Shown here: positions 34,583 to 41,550 of the stretch, in pieces | How the letters are laid out: each line of letters starts with the position of its first letter | Numbering within the stretch: position 1 is the first letter of the stretch | Assembly: GCF_027587195.1 (NCBI RefSeq) | Contig: NZ_JAPDDP010000031.1 | Coordinates: 1-64,000 of the forward strand | Source: Solirubrobacter phytolaccae | GTDB taxonomy: Bacteria > Actinomycetota > Thermoleophilia > Solirubrobacterales > Solirubrobacteraceae | Reading direction: 5' to 3' | Length of the DNA: 64,000 bases | Translations under genes and position numbers: made by a program | Notes under the pieces: model-generated | Database searches by the model: none | Seen by the model: only the letters and a program-made list of their open reading frames with translations | Told to the model about the DNA's origin: nothing

Positions 34583-35370
34583 AGCTCGATGGTGCGCGGG
34601 TGTTGTTGACGGGCGCGACGGGCGGGCTCGGCCAGGCGATCGCGCGGGCGCTGGCGGCCCGGGGCGCGACGCTGGTGCTCACCGGACGGCGAGCCGAGGT
34701 GCTCGAGCCGCTCGCCGTGGAAGTGGGCGGCCGCGCCGTGGCGTCCGATCTTGCCGATCCGGCCGCGGTCTCCGCCCTGCTGGAGGAGGCCGGCGAGGTC
34801 GACGTGCTCGTCGCCAACGCCGGGCTGCCGGGCAGCGGCGGGCTGCACTCGTTCTCGGTCGACGAGATCGACCGGGCACTGACCGTGAACCTGCGCGCGC
34901 CGATGCTGCTCGCGCAGGCGCTCTCACCCTTGATGGTCGAGCGCGGGCGCGGGCACCTGGTGTTCATGTCCTCGCTGGCCGGGAAGGCCGGCGCGCCCGG
35001 CTCGTCGGTCTACGCGGCGACCAAGTTCGGCCTGCGCGGGTTCGGGCTCGCGCTGCGCGAGGATCTGGCGGCCAAGGGCGTCGGCGTGTCGGTCGTGCTG
35101 CCCGGGTTCATCCGCGAGGCCGGCATGTTCGCCGAGTCCGGCGCGAAGCTCCCGCCCTTCGTCGGCACCAAGCGCCCGGACGACGTCGCCCGTGCGGTCG
35201 TGAAGGCGATCGAGCAGAACCGCGCGGAGCTCGACGTGGCGCCGGTGGCACTGCGGGCGGGCACGCTGCTGGCGTCGTTGGCGCCCGGCCCGGTGGGCTC
35301 CGTGCAGCGGCGGCTCGGCGCCGTCAAGACGTCCGAAGAGATCGGGCGCGGGCAGACCGAGAAGCGCTAA
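34579..35370 (+). CDS. Short-chain dehydrogenase/reductase
   Basis: A 263-residue classical SDR. It shows the cofactor loop LLTGATGGLGQAIARAL, the NAG motif in LVANAGLPGSGG, the catalytic Ser in VFMSSLAGKAG and the YAATKFGLRGFGLAL helix with Tyr and Lys. An Arg in VLTGRRAEVLEPL suggests NADP(H) preference. Substrate unknown. The ATG lies inside the FIST gene stop, so the two are co-translated. The 3' end overlaps the broken MscS gene by 4 bp. Confidence 0.92.
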   Translation: MKLDGARVLLTGATGGLGQAIARALAARGATLVLTGRRAEVLEPLAVEVGGRAVASDLADPAAVSALLEEAGEVDVLVANAGLPGSGGLHSFSVDEIDRALTVNLRAPMLLAQALSPLMVERGRGHLVFMSSLAGKAGAPGSSVYAATKFGLRGFGLALREDLAAKGVGVSVVLPGFIREAGMFAESGAKLPPFVGTKRPDDVARAVVKAIEQNRAELDVAPVALRAGTLLASLAPGPVGSVQRRLGAVKTSEEIGRGQTEKR

Positions 35371-36098
35371 CCGTCGCTGCGCCGCCCGGCGTCGGTGACG
35401 CCGTTCGTGGGCTGGACCTCGGTGGCGGTGCCGACAGCGGCGAGAACCTCGTCGGCGAGCTTCGGGCCGTCCGCGTCAGACAGCGGTGTGGCCTGGATGC
35501 GGACGACGACCTCGTCCGCGTCCACCTCCTCCAGGGAGATGTTCGGCTCGCCGCGGGTGGGCGTCGTGATCGCCTCCTCGAGCATGGTCTGGATGGTGCT
35601 CGGACGCACGTCGGGCCGGAGGCGGGCTCGGAGGTCGACCGCCGCGGGCTCGCGCAGCGGCACGACCGCGGCGCTCAGCACGACGTTGTTCGGGACCATG
35701 ATCGAGTCCTGGTTCTGGGCGAAGGTCGTGTAGAGCAGCCCGAGGCTGGAGACGACGCCCTCGACCTGGCCCGCGAGGCCGCCCGCCTGCAGTCGCACGC
35801 GGTCGCCGACCTTGAACGGGCGGACGGAGATCAGCACGAGGCCGGCGATCAGGTTGCCGAGCGTCTGCTGGGCGGATCAGGAAGCGGCGGTGCCCGCGGT
35901 GCCCGGGTCCATCCGGCGGAACAGGGCGGGCGCGGTGAAGCGGCGGAGGTCGCGGGCGAGCGCCCAGCCGAGGGCGAGCATCACGACCGCCGCGGCGATC
36001 CGGACGGGCGCGTCGACGCCGAAGATCCGCTCGCGCTCGAAGTAGGCGATGAGCGTGACGGCGAACAACGGGATGACCGCTTCCCGATGGTCTCGGTT
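35367..36098 (-). pseudogene. Broken mechanosensitive ion channel (MscS) gene
   Basis: Two parts of one MscS-family gene lie in the same frame. The upstream part (36098-35880) encodes two membrane segments (LFAVTLIAYFERERIFG, AVVMLALGWALA) and RRMDPGTAGTAAS, then TGA at 35877-35879. The downstream part continues QQTLGNLIAGLVLISVRPFK with the beta domain of MscS (VGDRVRL, IMVPNNVVLSAAV). Between PGTAGT and QQTLGN about 25-30 codons, the third membrane helix that lines the pore in MscS proteins, are missing. No start codon other than TTG (36068) exists after an upstream in-frame TGA (36099-36101). I therefore read it as an inactivated gene. Expression of the C-terminal part alone from GTG 35837 is possible. 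Confidence 0.78.
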
Positions 36099-36113
36099 TC
36101 AGTCCGTGAGGGC

Positions 36114-36135
36114 GATCACAAATCGTTCACTCGAA
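36114..36135 (+). promoter_or_regulatory. Possible Pho box upstream of alkaline phosphatase
   Basis: GATCACA at 36114-36120 and GTTCACT at 36125-36131 form two direct repeats exactly 11 nt apart, resembling the GTTCACC units with 11-nt period bound by actinobacterial PhoP. They lie about 65-85 bp before the alkaline phosphatase start. One unit is a closer match than the other. The match is by eye only. Confidence 0.4.
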
Positions 36136-36187
36136 GTGCCTGCATACCCGGCAGGGTCCTCGCCGGAGGGACCCAACTACAGGCAAT

Positions 36188-36194
36188 AGGAGGA
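36188..36194 (+). promoter_or_regulatory. Strong ribosome binding site of alkaline phosphatase
   Basis: AGGAGGA, full anti-Shine-Dalgarno complement, 4-5 nt before the ATG at 36199. It decides this start over the out-of-frame ATG at 36195. Most genes in the window have much weaker sites. Confidence 0.75.
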
Positions 36195-36198
36195 ATGC

Positions 36199-38001
36199 AT
36201 GCGCGCAACGCGCATCGCGGTGCTGGCCGCTGTCGGCGTCGCGGCGGCCGGGGCGACGGGGGTCGCCGTCGGCCAGTCCGGGCCGGACAAGAGCGCCGCC
36301 CTGAAGGCTTCGGTGGACATCTCGAAGCCGAAGAACATCATCCTGTTCATCGGTGACGGCATGGGCGATTCCGAGGTCACCTCGGGCCGCTACTACGCCA
36401 AGGGCGCCGCTGGCCGCCTGAACATGGACGCGCTGCCCTTCCGCGGCGACGTCACGACCTACAACGTCGGGCCGGCGGCCGCTGCGCCGTACCCGCCCAA
36501 CTACGTGCCGGACTCCGCGCCGACCGCGGCCGCGTGGTCGAGCGGCATCAAGACGCTCGACGGCCGTCTGGGCCAGGGCCCGTCCTCGGGCGTCACCGTC
36601 CCGGGCACGAACTACGAGACCTACATGGAGATCGCCAAGAAGCGCGGGCTCTCCACGGGCAACGTCTCCACCGCGGAGATCACGGACGCCACGCCGGCCG
36701 GCCCGTCGGCGCACATCTCCCAGCGTGGTTGCCAGGGCCCGAACGACACGCGCAGCGCGTGCCCGACGGAGACCAAGGCGGCCGGTGGCCTCGGCTCGAT
36801 CGCCGAGCAGCAGGCCGACAACCAGTTCGATGTCGTCCTGGGTGGCGGCCGCGCTCGGTACGCGCAGCCGCTCGAGGCCGGTGGCACGACGAACGTCATC
36901 GACTACGCCAAGACCAAGGGCTACAAGTACGTTGCCACCGAGGCCGAGCTGGCCAGTGTGACGTCGCTGGCGGCGGGCGAGCGGCTGCTCGGCCTGTTCC
37001 ACGACTCGAACATGACGACCGAGTACCAGCCGCTGATCGCGTCTGACACCGGCGCCGGTTCGGCGACCACCAAGTGCCAGCCGTCCAACCGCGGCACCGA
37101 GCCCACGCTGGCCGAGATGACCGACAAGGCCATCAAGCTCCTCGAGGGCAACCAGAAGGGCTTCGTGCTCCAGGTCGAGGGCGCCTCGATCGACAAGCGC
37201 GATCACGCGTCCGACGCGTGCGGCCAGATCGGCGAGCTCATCGGCATGGACGACGCCATCGGCATCGCCCAGCAGTTCCAGAAGACGCACCCGGACACGC
37301 TGATCGTCGTCAGCGCCGATCACTCGCACACGAGCCAGATCATCGGGCCGACCACGGTTCCGCGCGGCCAGTACACGACCCTGCAGACCGTCGACGGCGC
37401 GCCGATCCGCATCTCCTACGGCACCGCCGCGATCGCCGGCTCCCAGTCCCACACGGGCGCCACCGTCCCGGTCTTCGCGTCGGGCCCGCGTGCCGCTGAC
37501 GTGACCGGCACGATCGACCAGACCGAGCTGTTCCCGGTCCTCACCAACACCCAGACCGGCAACGGTCCGGCCACCTCGACCCCGGTCGGCGGCGACGTCG
37601 GCGGTGCCGTTCCGGCCACCCTGTCGCTCACCGTCGGCGCTCCCGCGTCGTTCCCGGCCTTCGTGCCGGGCGTGGCGAAGGACTACACCGCCGGGATGCT
37701 GGCGGACGTCGTCTCCACCGCGGGCGTCGCGAACCTGTCGATCGCCGACGCCGGCACGACCGCTCCGGGCAAGCTCGTGAACGGCACCTTCGCGCTGGAG
37801 CAGCCGCTCCAGGCTCGTGCGAAGGACGGCGCCTTCGCGTCGCTCGGCGCCACTCCCCTGGGCCTGCTGACCTACACCGGCCCGGTCTCCAACGACCGCG
37901 TGTCGATCGACTTCAAGCAGTCGATCGGCGCCAACGAGCCGCTGCGCACCGGCACTTACGCCAAGACGCTCACGCTCACGCTCTCCACGACCACCCCGTA
38001 G
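36199..38001 (+). CDS. phoA: Secreted alkaline phosphatase, PhoA type
   Basis: A 600-residue exported phosphomonoesterase. Residues 1-25 are a signal peptide (AVLAAVGVAAAGATGVAVG). The enzyme domain shows the first metal site IILFIGDGMGDSEVTSGR, the nucleophile serine in YVPDSAPTAAAWSSG, VVLGGGRARYA, VLQVEGASIDKRDHASDA for zinc and magnesium binding, and the late VVSADHSHTSQI and GSQSHTGATVPVFASGP histidines. After about residue 465 an additional domain of about 130 residues, Thr/Ser/Ala-rich, lies outside the usual PhoA fold and may attach to the wall or to substrate. The likely role is phosphate scavenging. A possible Pho box and a strong Shine-Dalgarno precede it. Confidence 0.94.
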   Translation: MRATRIAVLAAVGVAAAGATGVAVGQSGPDKSAALKASVDISKPKNIILFIGDGMGDSEVTSGRYYAKGAAGRLNMDALPFRGDVTTYNVGPAAAAPYPPNYVPDSAPTAAAWSSGIKTLDGRLGQGPSSGVTVPGTNYETYMEIAKKRGLSTGNVSTAEITDATPAGPSAHISQRGCQGPNDTRSACPTETKAAGGLGSIAEQQADNQFDVVLGGGRARYAQPLEAGGTTNVIDYAKTKGYKYVATEAELASVTSLAAGERLLGLFHDSNMTTEYQPLIASDTGAGSATTKCQPSNRGTEPTLAEMTDKAIKLLEGNQKGFVLQVEGASIDKRDHASDACGQIGELIGMDDAIGIAQQFQKTHPDTLIVVSADHSHTSQIIGPTTVPRGQYTTLQTVDGAPIRISYGTAAIAGSQSHTGATVPVFASGPRAADVTGTIDQTELFPVLTNTQTGNGPATSTPVGGDVGGAVPATLSLTVGAPASFPAFVPGVAKDYTAGMLADVVSTAGVANLSIADAGTTAPGKLVNGTFALEQPLQARAKDGAFASLGATPLGLLTYTGPVSNDRVSIDFKQSIGANEPLRTGTYAKTLTLTLSTTTP

Positions 38002-38007
38002 CACCGA

Positions 38008-38045
38008 CGCCGCGCCGGCCGCCCTTGCGGGTGGCCGGCGCGGCG
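38008..38045. terminator. Strong hairpin after phoA, probable bidirectional terminator
   Basis: Perfect 13-base arms at 38008-38020 and 38033-38045 (CGCCGCGCCGGCC and its complement) are extended inside by four more pairs (one G-T) to leave a TTGC loop. The hairpin sits between the phoA stop and the end of the convergent DNRLRE gene. No T-run follows on either side, as is common for actinobacterial terminators. Confidence 0.65.
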
Positions 38046-38056
38046 CGGGGTCGCCA

Positions 38057-38624
38057 TCACGGCACGTAGTAGTCCACGTCGAGGACGATGTCCGAGACCT
38101 CGATCGCATGGTCGGCCGGCGCGGGCGCTCCGGGGATCGCGAGCCCGACGCCGTAGTTGTCGAGCGCGCCACTGACCCACGCGGCGACCAGCGCGGTGAC
38201 GTCCCGCCGGGTCGCTCCAGGCGTTGTTGCCGGGGGCCTCGAACGTGTTCCACTCCGACCCGTAGTCGCCGCCGACGTTCGACCACGGCCACAGCCAGTC
38301 CGCGCTGCTGTCCCAGTCGGTGATGACGTCCAGGATCGAGACGACCTTGGGATCGGTGCCGAGCTCGTTGGTCTGATACACGCTCAGCGTCGCGTCGGTG
38401 ACGACCGCGTTCGACGGAATCGCGCTGAGCCCGTCGAAGCGAGCGATCGTGATCTGGGTCGTGTTCCCCACCGTGTTCGGCGGGAAGTTGGCGTCGACCT
38501 CCCCGATCCAGCCGCCGCCTGCGCACTGATTCGACGGCGGGTACTCGATCAACCAGCACGACGTGTGCGCACTTGCCTTCTTGATTGGACCAGGAGTGAG
38601 AACTGCTATGCCGGCGGTGAGCAT
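38057..38624 (-). pseudogene. Frameshifted DNRLRE-domain surface protein gene
   Basis: The first frame from ATG 38624 (TTG 38636 also possible) encodes a domain with TTQITIARFDGLSAIPSNAV, TDATLSVYQTNE, ITDWDSSADWLWPW and NTFEAPGNNAWSDP, the beta-sandwich DNRLRE type found in secreted proteins of actinobacteria. At about 38201-38205 the reading must change frame. The other frame continues DVTALVAAWVSGALDNYGVG, then IEVSDIVLDVDYYVP and a stop at 38057. One extra G (or two missing bases) in a G-rich run explains it. It may be real decay or a sequencing error. The N-terminus holds no clear signal peptide, so the 5' part may be lost as well. Confidence 0.72.
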
Positions 38625-38758
38625 CGAACCATTCAACGCATACTAAGTCAACGTTCGTGTGCTGACACGTGTAACCGTCTGGCGTGTGGCGTGGCGTTCA
38701 GCTCAGGTGGCGCGCGGCGGGCTGAGTGCGCGTCGGGGAGCACACCCGCGGCCGCCGC

Positions 38759-38819
38759 GTCAAGCAATTCGTGCCCCGGCGGTCGCGAGTTCTGCGGCGG
38801 TCGTCACGAATGGCTTGAC
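38759..38819. repeat. Inverted repeat, 15-bp arms
   Basis: Left arm GTCAAGCAATTCGTG (38759-38773) and right arm CACGAATGGCTTGAC (38805-38819) pair at 14 of 15 positions around a 31-nt loop. GTCAAGC/GCTTGAC at its ends recalls the CTTGAC within the palindrome at 39127-39206. No target-site duplication is evident. Confidence 0.6.
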
Positions 38820-38897
38820 CCGTCGGGGCGGGTGCGCTCTTGTGCGGGTGAGCGGCTGCGCCGGAGTGCGCCCGGGCGCGGGCCGCGCGCTCGTGCG

Positions 38898-39042
38898 TGA
38901 TCCGTCAGTTGACGCCCGTGGGGGGCGTTAAGTGACGGATCACGGGAGCGATCCGTCAGTTGACCCCCGCACAGGGGGTCAAGTGACGGATGACGGGAGC
39001 GATCCGTCAGTTGGGGCCTTGTGGGGGCCCAAAGTGACGGAT
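38898..39042. repeat. Three tandem 51-bp hairpin repeats with covarying inner stems
   Basis: Units start at 38899, 38950 and 39001, an exact 51-bp period. Each begins GATCCGTCAGTTG and ends AAGTGACGGAT, so the outer 8 bp (ATCCGTCA/TGACGGAT) pair perfectly, with one unpaired G on each side. The inner stem differs between units but stays paired: GACGCCC/GGGCGTT, GACCCCC/GGGGGTC and GGGCC/GGCCC types. Linkers are CGGGAGC-like. Because the right arm of one unit can also pair with the left arm of the next, alternative folding is possible. No open frame crosses it convincingly. Confidence 0.85.
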
Positions 39043-39126
39043 GCCGCGCGTCTGGGTGGCAATGGCGTGTTGGCCCGTGTGCGCGGGCGCTTTCCGGCGC
39101 AGCCGGCTCATTGGGACGTCAGCGCA

Positions 39127-39206
39127 GCGGCGCCGGGCCTGTCAAGCCCGACCCGAAGGGCGGCGAAGCCGTCGCGCAGCGATCGCCTTGACAGGCCCGG
39201 CGCCGC
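39127..39206. repeat. Palindrome with perfect 20-bp arms
   Basis: Left arm 39127-39146 (GCGGCGCCGGGCCTGTCAAG) and right arm 39187-39206 are exact reverse complements, around a 40-nt centre that has smaller hairpins. It could be a mobile repeated palindromic element, a strong RNA hairpin, or a terminator. Confidence 0.75.
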
Positions 39207-39234
39207 GGAGCTACCCGAGTGCGGCGACGTGACC

Positions 39235-39440
39235 CGTGCGGGGCGCGCGGCGCGCCACGGCGGCGCGCGCCACGGCACGACGCCACGGCACGACACGACG
39301 GCACGACGGCACGGCACGGCGCCGCGGGACGGCATGCCACTGCGGGGCGGCGCAGAACGGCACGCGGCGGCGGTACGGGACGACATGGTGGCGCGGGACG
39401 ACAGGCGCCAGGGCGACGGCGCGGCGCGGCGCCATGAGTG
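39235..39440. repeat. Low-complexity short tandem repeats
   Basis: Irregular repeats of GGCACGAC, CACGGCG and GGCGCG units. They create open frames on both strands that read as Arg/His/Gly/Thr strings and are not proteins. Confidence 0.55.
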
Positions 39441-39505
39441 GCAACGTGCCAACTCGCGAAACTCGGCTCAAGGTTTCGGGCCGTGCTGCCGATGACATGA
39501 AGTAG

Positions 39506-39526
39506 ACCGCCCGCCGAGGCGGTTTT
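39506..39526 (+). terminator. Terminator-like hairpin with T-run
   Basis: ACCGCC (39506-39511) pairs with GGCGGT (39518-39523) around CGCCGA. The run continues TTT then CGCGTTT on the + strand. It lies 10 bp beyond the end of the radical SAM gene, so it may also stop - strand transcripts, although the T-run favours + strand transcription out of the hairpin patch. Confidence 0.5.
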
Positions 39527-39533
39527 CGCGTTT

Positions 39534-41507
39534 CTAGAACAGGGTCTCCTGCTTCACGCGGGGGACGGTCGGAAGCAGCGGTGGCGGCTGGCGGCGGGTG
39601 ATGCCGCCGCGGTGGCGACGGTACGGGTCCATGTCCGTGCGGGGGTTGAGCCACGGGACGCCGGCGGCCAGCTCGATCTTGTGGCGTTCCGGGGGTGAGA
39701 GGCGGGAGCCCTTCGCGTAGAGGCGCTCGTAGCGCGGGACGAGGTCTGGGCGGTAGTCGCGCAGCCAGTCCATGAAGATGCGGCGGACCGCGGTGGACAG
39801 GAACAGGGTCTGGCCGCCGATGTAGGTCGCGCCCGCCTCCGTGGCCATCTCGACGATCTTCTCGACCTGCTCGGGAGCGTCGTTGATGCCCGGGATGAGC
39901 GGGGCCATCAGGACGCCGGTGGGGATGCCGTTGCGGTTGAGCTCGGCCACCGCCTCCAGGCGTGCACGTGGGTGCGGCGTGTGCGGCTCGGTGGCGCGCC
40001 AGGCCTTCTCGTCCAGCGTCGGCACGGACAGGCAGGCGCTGATGTCGGTGACCGCGGCGATCTCCTTCATCAGGTCTAGATCGCGCAGCAGCAGTGGCGA
40101 CTTGGTGAGGATGGAGCACGGGTTCTCCGCGTCGCGCAGCGCTTCCCAGATGCCGCGCATGAGCTTGTAGCGGCCCTCGACCCACTGGTAGGGGTCCGTG
40201 TTCGTGCCCAGCGCGACGGTCTCCCCCGTCCAGGACGGCCGGCGCAGCTCCGCGCGCAGCACCTCGGGCACGTTGACCTTGACGACGATCTCACGCTCGA
40301 AGTCTCGGCCCGCGTCCAGCTCCAGGTACTCGTGCGTCGGGCGGGCGAAGCAGTTGTGGCTGACCACGCCGTTGGCGATGAAGTCGCCCGTGCCGGTCGT
40401 GATGTCGAACATCGGCATGTCGATGCCGAGCCGTTCCACCGATGTGACGCGCAGCGCGCCCGGGAACTTCACCGCGCGCCCCTCGACCGTGCAGCGACGC
40501 CGGATCGCCGGACCGACCGTGTGGAAGAACCGCAGATGCTCCCCAGCGTCACCGAGCACTCGCACCGTCCGCGCGTCCTCCGAGACGGAATGGAACCCGA
40601 GCACCCGCAGGCTGTCCGCCGCGCGGCGCAGCACGGCCGGGTCGGAGTTCGCGAGCCGCAGCGCTTCGCCGCTCGAGCCGTCCGCGTCGAACACGCCCGC
40701 CAGGAACCCCTTGCACCACTCGGGGCTCGCGTCCCACGGCCACGCGAGCACGTGCCGCATCGACTCCGCCGACGGGCGCGCCACGCGCATCTCTCGATAG
40801 CCCGCGACGGCCGCCGCGCTCATCGTCAGCCCCAGCTCGGCCAGGTAGAGCTCCACGCGCTCCAAGGCCTCACGCCCGGCCGGCGTGAGCCGGAACAGGT
40901 GATCGTCGCCGTGCACCGCGCCGCACAGGTAGCCGCGCCGGTAGTCCGCGTCTTCCACCGGCGCCACGGCGAACTGGCCGACGCCACCGAACCGGTCTCC
41001 CACCACGAGCGTGCGGCGCCGGCCCTCACCCTCCGCGACGTACCGCCAGCCGTGGCGGGTGAGGAAGCGGTGGTCGCCGCTCGCGACCAGCTCCGTGCCG
41101 TCCTCCAACGACACGCGGTACGCGGGCTTGAGCGTCGACCAGTGCGCGAGCACCTCGGTGTGCACGTAGCGGCGGGTGCGGCCGACCCGGCGCGTGCCGT
41201 AGATGCGATCCCCCTGGCGGAGGTCGGCCAGCGCCCGCGTGCGGCCGTCCGCGAGCAGGATCTGCGTGTCCCCCGCCAGGCAGTAGACGCACGCGTGCGA
41301 GCAGCCGCGGTAGGGGTTGACGGTCCAGTTGAAGGGCAGCCGCGAGGCCGCCGGGACACGGTTGAGGGCCGACTTGGTGCGGACCTCGTGGAACCGCATG
41401 TCCAGCGCCTCCGGCGCGTCGAACCGGCGGACCACCGTGTCCCCCAGGCCGGGGAGCCGCCCGGCGTCGTCTCGCTCGATGACCTGTGATGACCAGCGCA
41501 CGAACAC
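39534..41507 (-). CDS. Rv2578c-family radical SAM protein containing an intein
   Basis: A 657-residue precursor. Residues 76-385 are an intein. The joined extein (347 residues) is an Rv2578c-like radical SAM protein, related to spore photoproduct lyase-type enzymes. After splicing the iron-sulfur motif reads GCSHACVYCFARPTHEYL. Downstream are LGTNTDPYQWVEGRYKLMRG and LMAPLIPGINDAPEQ. The third cluster cysteine is the +1 residue of the splice junction, so the enzyme cannot hold its [4Fe-4S] cluster until the intein leaves. GTG at 41507 is the best start, lying within a LexA-type palindrome, with a second site just upstream. A DNA-repair or nucleic-acid role is inferred from this. The gene follows the GNAT gene by 41 bp. 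Confidence 0.9.
   Translation of the reverse strand: MFVRWSSQVIERDDAGRLPGLGDTVVRRFDAPEALDMRFHEVRTKSALNRVPAASRLPFNWTVNPYRGCSHACVYCLAGDTQILLADGRTRALADLRQGDRIYGTRRVGRTRRYVHTEVLAHWSTLKPAYRVSLEDGTELVASGDHRFLTRHGWRYVAEGEGRRRTLVVGDRFGGVGQFAVAPVEDADYRRGYLCGAVHGDDHLFRLTPAGREALERVELYLAELGLTMSAAAVAGYREMRVARPSAESMRHVLAWPWDASPEWCKGFLAGVFDADGSSGEALRLANSDPAVLRRAADSLRVLGFHSVSEDARTVRVLGDAGEHLRFFHTVGPAIRRRCTVEGRAVKFPGALRVTSVERLGIDMPMFDITTGTGDFIANGVVSHNCFARPTHEYLELDAGRDFEREIVVKVNVPEVLRAELRRPSWTGETVALGTNTDPYQWVEGRYKLMRGIWEALRDAENPCSILTKSPLLLRDLDLMKEIAAVTDISACLSVPTLDEKAWRATEPHTPHPRARLEAVAELNRNGIPTGVLMAPLIPGINDAPEQVEKIVEMATEAGATYIGGQTLFLSTAVRRIFMDWLRDYRPDLVPRYERLYAKGSRLSPPERHKIELAAGVPWLNPRTDMDPYRRHRGGITRRQPPPLLPTVPRVKQETLF
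40353..41282 (-). other. Intein with LAGLIDADG endonuclease domain (within the radical SAM gene)
   Basis: A 310-residue protein intron. It begins with Cys in CLAGDTQILLADG (block A), has the block B histidine in ASGDHRFLT, and ends FDITTGTGDFIANGVVSHN (blocks F and G) with the terminal His-Asn, followed by Cys+1 in CFARP. Two dodecapeptide-like motifs, GYLCGAVHGDDH (residues about 117-128) and FLAGVFDADGSSG (about 193-205), mark a homing endonuclease. Both keep an acidic residue, so it may still cut. All splicing residues are present, so self-splicing is expected. Confidence 0.9.
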
Positions 41508-41514
41508 ATGTTCG
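41501..41514. promoter_or_regulatory. LexA-type SOS box 1 at the radical SAM start
   Basis: CGAACACATGTTCG has perfect CGAAC/GTTCG arms with a 4-base centre, matching the actinobacterial LexA consensus (GAAC, four bases, GTTC). It covers the GTG start codon of the intein-bearing radical SAM gene. Confidence 0.7.
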
Positions 41515-41534
41515 CACGGGTTGCGGACGGAATG

Positions 41535-41550
41535 TCGAACGCGTGTTCTC
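41535..41550. promoter_or_regulatory. LexA-type SOS box 2 upstream of the radical SAM gene
   Basis: TCGAACGCGTGTTCTC contains GAAC, four bases, GTTC. Its centre is 35 bp from that of site 1, and it overlaps the last codons of the GNAT gene. Two such sites in 50 bp are unlikely by chance. Confidence 0.65.

Larger units (their letters stand above)
38637..39533. other. Non-coding accessory patch with several hairpins
   Basis: About 900 bp without a convincing protein gene. Open frames here have poor composition and are repeat-driven. The patch holds an inverted repeat (38759-38819), three tandem hairpins (38899-39042), a long-armed palindrome (39127-39206), a stretch of short GGCACGAC-type repeats (about 39235-39440) and a terminator-like hairpin (39506-39526). 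It lies between a broken gene and the 3' end of the radical SAM gene. I see no integrase, transposase or tRNA. Confidence 0.6.

Noticed and set aside
38898-39042. CRISPR array
   Set aside because: Each unit is itself palindromic. Linkers are only about 8 bp and nearly identical, so there are no spacers, and no cas gene is nearby.
38898-39042. Integron attC sites
   Set aside because: The conserved arms do not fit the R'/R'' core sequences, and neither a gene cassette nor an integrase is present.
38932-39495. 187-codon open frame through the hairpin patch
   Set aside because: It is composed of the repeats themselves and reads as His/Arg/Thr strings with no domain or ribosome site.
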